A stretch of DNA of 64,000 nucleotides, from NCBI RefSeq assembly GCF_001540865.1, contig NC_033629.1, positions 840,913 through 904,912 of the forward strand, written 5' to 3'. Below are positions 25,116 through 35,772 of the stretch, piece by piece. Positions within the stretch are counted from its first letter, which is position 1, and each line of letters opens with the position of its first letter. Made by a program: the position numbers and the translations under genes. The notes under the pieces are model-generated. The model had not been told where the DNA came from, ran no database searches, and saw only the letters and a program-made list of their open reading frames with translations. The stretch comes from Ananas comosus. Taxonomy: Eukaryota > Streptophyta > Magnoliopsida > Poales > Bromeliaceae.

Positions 25116-25387
25116 TCAAAATAAGAGATTAAGGAGTACGATATTGAGACCTGCAACGATGCGAGCTGCTGCTCCAACGATTCTAGGGCATCGCGGATAC
25201 TAAGAAGGCTCTCCGCCTCTTCTTCTTCCTCTTCCTCTACCCCTTCCCCGTCTCGCTCCTCCTCATCCTCCTCCGCCCTTCGTCCTCGCTGGAGCTCGTC
25301 TCCTCCGCCCCGTCCAATGCAATCGGTGATCTTCGTTCGCAGCTCCGACGCCCGGGCTAGAACCAACCCTATCTCCTCCCCTTCCAT
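23327..25387 (-). CDS. PDV2: plastid division protein PDV2 (2 exons, 291 aa)
   Basis: Exons on the minus strand are 25387-25151 and 23965-23327. PDV2 is an outer-envelope protein that recruits the dynamin ARC5/DRP5B to the plastid division site and binds ARC6 across the intermembrane space. Visible are: N-terminal EEIGLVLARASELRTKITDCI; an acidic Glu run at about 35-58; the cytosolic coiled coil RDALESLEQQLASLQ continuing into QQQQRYERESILNQIDRSRR; the LRSYKGQDWEV and FAGEKVEHDEGLILPPYP blocks; one membrane span at about 196-218; and the conserved tail CPPGKVLVIEDGKARCLVKE..VEIPFES ending in YGFG. The terminal Gly, known to matter for ARC6 binding in Arabidopsis, is present. The 1.2-kb intron holds a 36-bp minisatellite. 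TGGGCC site II motifs lie just upstream. Confidence 0.97.
24364..24463. repeat. 36-37 bp minisatellite in the PDV2 intron
   Basis: Three tandem units starting at 24364, 24400 and 24437. Each begins GACTCGGCCCA and continues with a GCCTC(A/C)(C)GCCA core; the first two end TTCGAACAT. It is more GC-rich than the surrounding intron, so it may be part of an inserted element. Confidence 0.8.
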
Positions 25388-25870
25388 GCCGAAACCCTAA
25401 TTTCTCCCGCTCCCCCAAAATCTCGAGGAGGAGGAAGAAGACGACGAAGACGGGAAAGAGAGAGAAACTGCGCGTTTATTGCTTTTCTAGTGTACACACT
25501 GTTTGGGCCTTTACTGGGCCTTACGCTTACGTGTCCCTCTTAGGAGTCTGCCACGTGGGGCCACATAGTGAGCCCAAGAACAGTAAATGGGCCGTGTCCT
25601 GTAACTACAAAGGGAAAAAAACTAAAAGATACGATCGCTTCGTGGTATCTCGTCCACACGTTTAAACTCGACACGTACTTTCGCGTCCACACGAACAAAT
25701 ACGTGGGCCCACTCAAGTGACCCGTATTTTGGACTCCAGTTGCTTTCTCGGAGTTCGAGGCGTTAGTGGGCCGGGTGGGCCCAATAGGCCTGTTTGTGTT
25801 GGGTTCGGATTTAAATTGGATCTCGTAGGTGGGCTGGGCTAGTCAGATTAATCGGACGGCCTGGATTTTA
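25388..25870 (-). promoter_or_regulatory. PDV2 promoter region with site II (TGGGCC) motifs
   Basis: TGGGCC occurs at 25504-25509 and 25515-25520, and GGGCC/GGCCC words recur at 25557-25600 and 25765-25795. Such clusters bind TCP factors and are common before plant housekeeping and organelle-related genes. The motifs are seen; their use is inferred. The GA/CT-rich stretch just above 25388 is probably the leader. Confidence 0.5.
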
Positions 25871-26284
25871 AGCACGACTTTTAAAGCGTTCGTTATAATG
25901 CACGACTTTTAAGGCTTTGTTCTTATAAGGACTACTTTATTTGGCCCACTTTAATAATTCTCTTTAACATAACCAAATAGCTAGCTTTTATCATCGTCCC
26001 CGCTTCTGTAACAACTTCTCTTCTTCGAGAAACAACATTTAGCTTTCTAGTGCGGCACAGCGCCAGAATTTCAACACAATATCTACCACCTAAAATCATA
26101 GAAATTCATACGAAAAATTCACAAACTTTTTTTTTTTTTTTTTTTTTTTGCTCTATGTACAAAATCTCTCAATGTAAGTAGTAGTCTCTGTATGCACATA
26201 TATATGGTAATTCAATCTCTTATATACTACACCCAAAAGAACCCAACATAGGACGCAAAACACAAATAAAAAAAAATCACCCCC

Positions 26285-29200
26285 TCAGTTTATATGAGGG
26301 AAAGCCAAGTCTCTTGAGAGCAAATACCGAAATGCTAAGTTGTAAGGCACCCACTCAATGATCTTGTTCGATCTCTTCGGTTGGCATCGCTGCATCGCCA
26401 TCCGTAGCGTCTCCGGTAGATATCGCTGAACCATGTCGACTAAACCTTGCGACGATAGTTTCACGTCCTTCGAGTACGAGTCTATCATTTTCGGTAGAAG
26501 GATCTTTTGCTCCTTCCAAATGCCGACCGTCGCGCGGATGAACTCTTCTTTCGCGGCTTCGAGCTGTTGGAATAATCTCCTGCATGTATATACCCTGACC
26601 TGCATGTCAAGATAAAAATACAGATGGTAATTGATTCAACGGCGATTTGTTATTTGAATTGAAAATATATCAAAAAAACGTAGTTTTCGATGAAAAGTGA
26701 TTGAGAAAAATATGAAAGATGGATACCGCAGGATCCGAATGGCTTCCTGAACACAGCGCGAAACGCAAGAGAGGTTCCGGTCGGTCGATAGCATAGGCTT
26801 GCCACTCATTACCAGCTTTGTTCTTCATCTTCGAGTAAAGCAAAGTCCGGAGCCACTACAAGGATACAAGAGACCTCTGAAGCTTCATCTCAAAGCACTC
26901 ATCTAAAACATTTCATTTCAGTGATACAAGTAAACTATTTTTGAAGCTTTTTCTGTAGTTTAGCAGAAAACAATGCTCGGATTAATGATTAATGGGGTCT
27001 AAGTTCCGAAAAGTGTCAATTCTAATGAAAATGAGCATGGTCATTATGCTAATAAAGAACACCAACATTTGCAATTAGTAGTTGGTAAAACAAGAAAATC
27101 GATCGGTTAGTATACCTGTCCCGGACAATACGTATGACATCCTAGGATTGAATCCTGTATCGTCGCAGCATTTATAGAGCGTCCACCTACATTGATTGTT
27201 GCCTGAAGAAAATAGAAGTTGGTGAGCTCAAATGTCATTTTCCCGGCGATTGGTTAATTAGACTTTTCTTCTTTCTTTTCCAAGGTACCTTCATGAGCAA
27301 CAACGTCTTTTTCGCATTGTTTTGTGGAATACCATACTCCAGATAAGCCTGCAGAAATGTCAAGTTTTGCTTATATTGGAAAAACAAAAATATACGCCAA
27401 AAAGAAAATCGCTTCTGAAAAGTTATTTCAGTGTAAAAGAAGAATCATTCATTACATGCATCAGCAAAGCATTGTGTATGTTGATCCAGAAGGCAAGCTT
27501 TTCGGAGTTCCTCAGCTCCCTCGGATCGACTGTTTCCAGTCGGCGAACAATGGACCTGGAACAAAGCCATTTCAAAATTAGAAAAAGCATACTATATCAG
27601 AAAAATGCTAGTTAGAATAGATTATCAAAACTGGTTTTTCTCATGAGAATTTTAAGAAATGTAGAGCATTCGATCAGCATTTCATACCGGAATCGAGTAA
27701 CTCACTTGTAACTATGTAACAAATCATCGACGTGTTTGAGCCTTCGATGGTCCCGGCAAATCAAAGGAATCTCTACCATTGTGGAGTACGGTCCGCTAAA
27801 TTCCTTTAACCCCTCGACGCGAAAGGGATTTATCAACCGAGAATCAAGAGTGGATTCTCTTTTACATCCGGGGCTCCACATATCTCCCACTAATTGGGGA
27901 GAAAACGCGCTCGTCGATGAGAAGGATGAAGCAGGAGAAAACGAGGGGCCGTGATTGACGAGCGGAGGATCGGCAAGTCGACAGTAAACCCCAGCCATGC
28001 ATCTAACCATCTCTTCGGAAAGCTTATTAGGAGTCTCCGGTACGTGATCGGCGATATTTGTACCAAGATAATCAGCTAAGCTTATCACCCCCGAAGAAGC
28101 AACATATCCTTCCTGTGCATAAGTGATCAGAAATAACAAGAATAAGAGACTGCAAAAAGAGCCATGCATTCGGAACAAACTAAACCGCAAGGAGGAAGCG
28201 AAAATTGAATGGATTTGGAATCTGAACCACCTCGAGAAAAGATAAAGGTTGAGAGTGGAAGGAGTGAAGAGCCCTCGCGAGGCTATCTTCCGACGGCGAA
28301 ATTCTAGCCGAAAAGACCATGCGCTGCGAGAGTGAAGAATGGCTGCGGTGAACGCCGGGACCTAACACCCTTTCTGAAAAGTGCTTCTGCCGATGGCTCG
28401 ATTGAACAGCTGAATTTTCAATCTTGGAACAGATTTCGGACTTTGAAGCTTCTTCGAGCTGCGCCGATCGGCTGTTCATTGGCTTTCTTGAAATTTCTCC
28501 ACTGGTCGGAGACAATGCGGACGCCTGTTGGTCGAAAGCTTTTCGGTAGAGTGATAAGAGATACTGCTCCAAGTGCATAACCTCTAATTCTAGTAAAGCA
28601 ATCTCCCTTATCAGCTCTTTTGTCGGCTGAAACAACATAGAAATCGTAATCCATAATCAGCAAAATCGAATCTTCTCGGGAAACAGAAACGAAAAAAATG
28701 CAAATTTCTGAAGGTACCTTCGGCATAGGGCTATCATTTGACAAATTAACAGCGGAAGGCTTATGTCCCAATGCTTTTTCGAGAGAGCCGCGCAGAACCA
28801 ATTGATCCTGCAACCGTTTCTCGAGTTCTAAAATCTACAACATAGGAGCACATGAAACCATAATGATTTCCTGTTTTTGCAAACAAATTTCCAAATATTT
28901 GATTCACAGAGGTATTTAACCAATCAATCAAAAACACTGAAACTAAAAGCAATTCTGAATAATAATTTCTTCTTAATAAATTGTGTCGAATATCCGAAAG
29001 CTTCATTACTCATAAGCATCAAATGCAGCTACTTTGAACTAATCATAATTTCTTATCTACCTAAATGGATTAGTAAGAAACTAAAACCACAAGTTCCTAA
29101 GTTTAAAATCAAAATTGCTTCTCAATGGATATTTTGATTTCCATTACTAAAAATTTCGTAAGGCTAATAAATCCATTCTAATACCTCTTGGTTCAAGGAG

Positions 29201-29676
29201 TTTTGGACTGCGGTTCCGGGCCACATTTTCCCATTAATTTCACATTTTTGGCCCTTAGAAGTTCCACTGTCCTGTAAACCATAAAAACACCATATATGAT
29301 ACACATTGAACACAAAAATTTCAACAATTTTTACATCATATAATAAACCACCATAAAATGGAGAGTAACACAAAATCATACCATCTTAGGAATTTGGTTG
29401 GATTTTGGAGAAGAAACCAAATTATCTTCCATCTTTCTCTCTTCATAATCACTGTCACCAAGAAACAACCAACCATAAAAAAAAAGAAAAAAAGAAGCTA
29501 TATTTACATATACATTCTGAAAAAAAAAAGCTCCTGAATAAAATAAAAAAAATAAAAAGTCACCTTTTTGAGCGATTGTGCTTTGGAGTTGCATGAATGG
29601 ACTTGATAACTTTGGGAAGGGGTTTAAGCCCTTTCATCTCCTTCATTTTAATGCCATTTCTTAACTCAACCTCCAT
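26285..29676 (-). CDS. MIP1-type leucine-zipper / DUF547 protein (11 exons, 626 aa)
   Basis: Exons on the minus strand: 29676-29564, 29451-29382, 29271-29185, 28834-28718, 28626-28231, 28112-27706, 27555-27456, 27348-27289, 27202-27116, 26855-26727, 26599-26285; all junctions are in frame. The N terminus is basic and Lys-rich. Residues about 80-160 form a two-part coiled coil (ILELEKRLQDQLVLRGSLEKAL, then KELIREIALLELEVMHLEQYLLSLY), the ternary-complex-factor MIP1 zipper. A Ser-rich linker follows to about 375. The DUF547 domain spans about 395-560, with EKLAFWINIHNALLMHAYLEYGIPQN, the INAATIQDSILGC motif and a late FALCSGSHSDPAVRVYT. Plants have a family of such proteins, often mis-labelled 'electron transporter'; biochemical role unknown. 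A TATA box lies upstream and a leader intron is likely. Confidence 0.95.
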
Positions 29677-30050
29677 TTTGAATGATCCTTTTACTACTTA
29701 TATGAAACAAAAAGGAGTGCTAAAAAGAGAGAAAACAAACTAGAGTTAGATAAGTATACAAAGGGAAAAAAAAAAAAGTAAAGAAAAAGAAAACATCAAC
29801 ATAAAGAGGAGATGAAACATAACATACCCAGAATGGTTTTTGAGCAGAGTGAGCAAACTCAAAGATCCAAGAAGCAAAGATGGGTCATCAGAAACTTGTG
29901 CTCCCACTAAATTCCATATTGTTTTCCAGCTAAAAAGCTACAAACCAGTGCATTTTTTCAAGGATCATATGTAGTCCTTTGGAAAAGTCTAATGAGGCTG
30001 ACACAAGATACAAGCTCAACTACTACTAACACCATGTTCCTTATAAGAGA
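29677..30050 (-). promoter_or_regulatory. leader of the DUF547 gene with a likely 5'-UTR intron
   Basis: On the minus strand a donor-like CTGG|GTATGTT at about 29827 is followed by a T-rich stretch ending in an acceptor-like AG near 29720, before the ATG at 29676. An intron here would fit the ~375-base distance between the TATA box and the ATG. Not proven without transcripts. Confidence 0.4.
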
Positions 30051-30051
30051 C

Positions 30052-30060
30052 TTTTATAGG
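30052..30060 (-). promoter_or_regulatory. TATA box of the DUF547 gene
   Basis: The minus strand reads CCTATAAAAG, a strong plant TATA match, about 375 bases before the start codon. Confidence 0.5.
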
Positions 30061-30432
30061 CCCACACTCAATTAACTGACAAGGGTGTGGCTAAAAAGTT
30101 ATTAAAAAAAAAAAAAAAGTCCATTTGTCAATGCCACAGTTATTTGCTTAAATAAACATCTTAAAATTTTTTTATTAGAGAAATATAAGGAGTAGAGACC
30201 TTTTTTTTAATGAAAGTTGAGTGGGAACAGTGAGTATCAAAGTTCAATACACCTTTTCTCTTCAATTCTTATTGTTTGTCACAAGCCAAAATCATACATG
30301 CCTGCATTTGTGTAAGTTTTTGAGTAATAATAAAATAAAAGTTGTTAATTACTGGAATGGATATACAAATCATATTAGCATTTACATTGTAGACTTAACA
30401 AATTTGTTAACAGAATCTAATTATAAAACATT

Positions 30433-30894
30433 GGGCTTTTTTTTGGCATTTAGCCCCCTCAGGAAAAAAAAAAAAAATCACAAATAGTCTCACAAAATTT
30501 ATATTTATAAGATTAGCCATATCCCCGCCACGCAAGCGCCACCACGCGAGCGCCATGTGAGCATGTTGGGAGGTAAGGTTAAGTTGAATACGGTAAACCA
30601 TTCACCATATTGGACACGGTGAATAATTTATCGTATTCAATATATTTACACGCACTCATACACACTTATATATCTATATAATACATTTAAACATGGTGAA
30701 TCATTCATCGTGTCCAAACACAGTATATGATTTACCATGTTCAACTTAACTTACACACACAACACGCTCATGTGGCGCCCGCATGGTGCTTGCATAGCAA
30801 GAATAAGACTAATCTTGTAAATATAAATTTTGTAGGACTATTTGTGATTTTTTTTAGGGGAATAAATGCAAAAAAAAAAAACACACACACACAC
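30433..30894. mobile_element. palindromic MITE with 9-bp target-site duplication (Mutator-like)
   Basis: The two arms are almost complete inverted copies. The left arm carries TTTGGCATTTAGCCCC, then TCACAAATAGTC, AAAATTTATATTTATAAGATTAG, GCGCCATGTGAGC and AAGTTGAATACGGTAAACCATTCACC. The right arm gives the same words in reverse complement. The 9-base word TAAAACATT sits directly outside both ends (30424-30432 and 30895-30903), a size typical of Mutator-type insertion. There is no coding capacity. Confidence 0.85.
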
Positions 30895-32192
30895 TAAAAC
30901 ATTTTACAGGACTGACTTGTCCAATCAGACATACTCACCAGAAATATTATGTAACACTCTAGCTTTACATTTTTAAACATATGCTTTGCTCTTCAATATA
31001 GGGAGCATGAATATGCACACCAGCATCTTTTTACTATTAATCTACAAATGGCACTACAAAGCAAAACCAAAGCATGTGTTCAATTTTTGCATATGTAGTT
31101 AAATGGGTAGAGCCCAAAACAAAAGGTACTTGACATTAAAGACAAACTGGGTTTGTCCAAAGAATGTTTAAATCCTTTTTTTTAAAAAAAAAGAAAAGCC
31201 TAAAAGGGAAGGGGATGAGTAAAACCCTCAAAAGGAATGAAAGTGAGGTATAAAAGGGGGAGGGGGGCTGTAGTTGGTAGTGCTCCAAGGAAACCTTATT
31301 CTATTTGGGCTCTTCTGTTTTGGACTAATAATCTCAAAAGAAGCCTAAAGATGCCAATGTTGTCCTCTGTTCCAAGCACCTTAATGCTTGGCAAAGAATC
31401 AGAATTTATAATAATTATTATGGTTAAAATTGTTTGAAATGGCCCCCCCTCAAAATTTATTGTTTAATCAATATTTTCTGAATTTTTTTTTTGTCATTGA
31501 TGATTCCTTACTGTTTAGTAAATAAAACTGAAATAAATAACTGCTAGTATGGAATAGAATAACTGTGTTTTGATAGAACTTTTTAGTTTAACTAATCAAA
31601 CTAATTTAAATTTAAAAAGTGCAAAAATTAGTGTTCTGTTTCAAAATGGCCTGTAGTTGAGGGGGTGCTTCATACATTTTCACCTTTGCCTCTAATGATA
31701 ATGATGTAGAAATATGAGAGACAAAGTGTGAGTGAAATTGTCAGAAACACCCCCCTCCCCACTTCTTTTCCCTTTTTTTCCCCCCATTTTTTTCTTTTTT
31801 TTTTATTATTATCTGGTGAGGGGAGGGAGAAAAAGCTTTCAGCTTTTAGCTTTTTAAACAAGCCCTATTAGGGGTGGGTTGAATTAAACAAAAAAAAAAA
31901 AAGTCTTCTACTCTTCTTGTCATCTCTATGAGTTTGGAGCCTTGTGAGTTGAGAGTATTAATCTATTCTTTTTCAAGCCCAAGAACACCTTTGGAATAGA
32001 GTAGTAGCCCATGAGATAAGATATGGGTTGCTTTTTGGGATTATTTTATGAAGTTGATAAAATGCTTCTATACTTCCAGTAGTACTTGTTACTATTTACC
32101 ATGTAACAAGTACTGCAGATTAAAGAGCATCTTTATCCATTACTCATCAGATCTTAATTGCAGATTAAGTGCACCAATCAGACCAACCTTTT

Positions 32193-32766
32193 GGGGGGCG
32201 TTTGGATTGACGAATTTGTAGATTCAACGTAAGTCAAGTGTAGTGGTGTTTGAGTTTCCCTGAAGTGTGATTATTTTTCTGTTGTTTGTTTTGACGTAAC
32301 TCGTACCACTGAAAGTTAAATTCAATCACTTCTGCTGTTTGTTTTGATGTAACTTGGTGCTGGTAAAATTAGTTTTTTGAGTTCCGTTGTTTGTTTTGAT
32401 GTAAGTAAGTGGATCCCATTATCTCCTAAATATAGTAATAAATTTATCACTATAAAATTTAACCTATTATATAATTAAATTTTTTATTATTATTTAAAGA
32501 TAATCTTAATTTATTATAAATAAGGTAATTCTAACCCATTATAAAGAAAGTAGAGTTTAGGTTTTACTGTTTAATAAATTGTTTAGAGAAGGTTGAGTGT
32601 GGTGGAAGTCGAGTTCGGTACTTTAGAGCCGGAAGTCGAGAGTAGGTGAAGTGGAGCTCTAACGTAACTTGAGTTACATAATATTTTTCACTTACACCAA
32701 AACAAATAACGGAAGTGATGGAACTTGAGTTCCATCACTCCACTTACACCAAAACAAACGGGCCCC
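32193..32766. mobile_element. foldback DNA element with subterminal repeats
   Basis: The ends are GGGGGGCGTTTGG on the left and, in reverse complement, GGGGCCCGTTTG on the right. GTTGTTTGTTTTGA(C/T)GTAA recurs on the left at about 32281, 32335 and 32387. Its reverse complement, CTTACACCAAAACAAA, recurs near the right end at about 32692 and 32742. Subterminal repeat arrays of this sort are typical of hAT-like non-autonomous elements. No target-site duplication was clear. Confidence 0.65.
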
Positions 32767-35700
32767 ACTGGTGTTTGGTCTCTAAAACTCAAATCACAAA
32801 GTCTTAGTTCAACCAATAACAGTTCCTATTTAGTGTTGTTTCTAAAATAACTTCTCTGCACTCCAAAAGACGTACGTAAGAAGTCAAAATAAGCCTTCGA
32901 GATATAAAACAAATAGTAGTTAGTTAGTGATTATCTGCATAACTTTACTAAAGGGGCAGTTCTACCAAATGAAGCCTAATTTGCACTGGCTAGTAATTAC
33001 TTTTGTAGAAAACTGTGTCCTAAGCTCAACAACTACAAGATTGAATGAAATGGACAGGAAAATATACTGGCAGCTGTTAACATGTAATAATGGAGATGCT
33101 GGTATATACTGCTTTCATATGGTCAGTGTCCCATGCATGGATCAGCAGTTCTTTTCCTTTGACACAAAGAACACTACTATAGATACCATAGAACGCTTCT
33201 TCTATGTTGCTGATGTATTGGTCTGTAAATGTGCCTCATTTGGTGGTCTATGAGAGTTTGGTTTTTCGAACGACAAGACCACTGATGTATTGGCATTCTT
33301 GCAGTATGGCGAAACTCAACATCTCACATACATATCGATTGATGCAGTTGTAGTAAAGCCAGAAGCCGATCTTCCCCAAAAGCTCGAGTGTTTTAGCACA
33401 GTCTGCCCCTAACTTTCAAATAGATTGACGCGCCATTGATTCACATGCAGTATAAACTAGCATATCAGCGATATATGTATATATATTGTAAGATTTTTAT
33501 CTTAAATAAAAGTCATTCATATTGAGATTCACAAAGGGGCCATGTGTAATAAAGCCACTCACTTTGTCTGATACTAGTTAATAGCCATCATCTAAGGTCA
33601 TATGTGCATGCATAGGCTTTTGCACCTTTTTGTGTGTTTCTTTATTGCAAGGTCAAAAGCCAGCAGAATCCTATGTCCTTCTTTCCTCCCAAAGTCACAC
33701 ACAAAGGCAGACTGCATTCCTGGGATAAGGTCAATGCTTCTGCTTTAAATTAATCTTCATATATGTGAAATGTAATGCTTTAGATTAAAGATAATTAGTT
33801 TTAAACTATTCATAAATTAATTTTTTCGAAGAAATAAAAAAAAAGAATAATTAGGATTGTCCTAGAATTAAGAGCTTAACAAATGAAAAATTACACCAAC
33901 AAAATGGTCTCTCCTTTTTAAGCATGTTCAAAAAGGAAGATGAATAGAGACTATAAAAGATCTAACCCAGAAAACCATATTGCCTTTAAAAGAGTTCATC
34001 AACACATCACCATTACCAATACATGCACTTTCAAAAATAAAAGAGTTAACAAAAAAAAAAAAAACAAATAAATCCCTCTACTTTTCACTCAAGATAACTT
34101 CAAGCCAAAAAACTTTTACTACTGCCGTAAAATAATTCGTTTGTGTTGGTAAAATGTATCAAACTTTTACTGGAAAAATTAAACTAAATTTAAAATATGA
34201 GAACAGTGCAGGGACTATTATTACATTTTAACTTAAATATTAACACAGGATTAATATACAAGACATGGTCAGCGGGAATCAGGGACGCTTCTCCGAGCCG
34301 GGGAACAAAAGGGACTTTGCTGTATCAGGGATATACGTGCATGATATTTTTTTTTTAACCCTTTATTTTATTTTGTTTTTTTTTTAATTTTTATCTTTTT
34401 AATTTCTTTTTGATTGCATGTGTAGTTGAGTGATAGGAACAGGTGAGTGATGGAAAGAAAAGAAAAAAGAGAGATTGGAAGTGAAAGAGAAAGCATTAAG
34501 ATTCGCGGCCAAAAACATGCATGAAAAAGCCTATATTTCCTATCATCTTTTCGTAAAGCTGAAGTAAAATATTTTTTTAAGTGTAAATTAGTACGTGAAC
34601 TGGGTTTAGAGTTTCTACAACATAAGCGACAAGAGAACTTTGCAAAAGAATTTAGACAAGGAGTCAAACGGTGCCTGAGCTTTCATGTAGCTACTACTTT
34701 TTCACCCAAAAAAAAAAAAAACAAAAAACAAGAACACAACCATTTGTGTGATGTGTATATAGTAAATAAGAACCAAGGACGAATTGTTATTCATTTTTTC
34801 GTAACAAGATTTTAGGAGAGAGTTGAATAGAGCACAAAGAGGTTGTCGCTTAGAGAAGCAAAACTCTAATCATGGCATTTAATGAATTCGATTTCGAGTA
34901 CCAAGATACTTTGCCAACACGACACTGGTGAGAACTTCAAAAGATTCAGCAAAGAAACAATAAACAAAAAATTAGTGAAATAGATGCAGCAAAGGTTCAA
35001 TTGTCAAGGGCTAACATTTAATGCTAAACCTAACTTGGTACCAAAACAGATCAAATCCCAGCAAGTTAGGTTAAAAAATAAAATAAAATAACATGACCCA
35101 CAACCAACTCAACAGTACGTGATGCTTCTTTAGTCTTTTGCTTTGCTTGCTTTAGTTTTAATAGATCAATTCATAAAAAGTGAAACTTAGAGCTCCTGTA
35201 GTCTAAAGCTCTTTAGATTACTAGTTATTTGGAGTTGGAAAAGATGTTCATCTCTTTAAACACTATTGATAGGGATAATACATTGAGGTAAGCTGCACAA
35301 ATTATCACTAGATTCAATAACTTGTTTTGTCAATCATAGTTGTTGCAATGTCAAATATCATTACGTTAATAAAAGAAAAGATACTTCACCAACTTTGGTG
35401 AGTTTGTTGGCCTAGCGAACCGGGAGGAGAAAACTTGTATTCAGCAAAAAAAAAGAAGAAGAAAAAAAAAGGAAGTAAAAAATGAGAGGGAAAAGGGGAA
35501 ACATATAACAAGTGTATTTTCTACGTTTTACATGTCGAGTAGATCCAAAAACTATTCTCTCTGCGTCTGACTTTGTCAGATCAGCAACAACTAACTCTAC
35601 TGAGACATCCTAAAACTAAAAAGGGTTTAAAATTTTATTTCAAGGACAATATTTACCCTCATCAACTATACATACTTCACAGATCATCTATATGTAAGAA

Positions 35701-35772
35701 CAAATCGATTGTTTAATGGAGTTACCTGGCAATGAATAGGGAATTAGCTTGAAGAGATACAATTTGTACTCC

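Larger units (their letters stand above)
30061..35772. other. 5.7-kb gene-free interval
   Basis: AT-rich sequence without supported genes. It contains a palindromic MITE (30433-30894), a second foldback element (32193-32766), several homopolymer tracts (for example 31785-31805, 34046-34064), and chance frames of up to ~108 codons that show no family features. The right end is probable 3' UTR of the minus-strand DUF616 gene. Confidence 0.5.

Noticed and set aside
32927..33253. 108-codon frame in the gene-free interval
   Set aside because: No recognisable domain, no flanking splice partners, AT-rich codon use like the spacer; likely chance.
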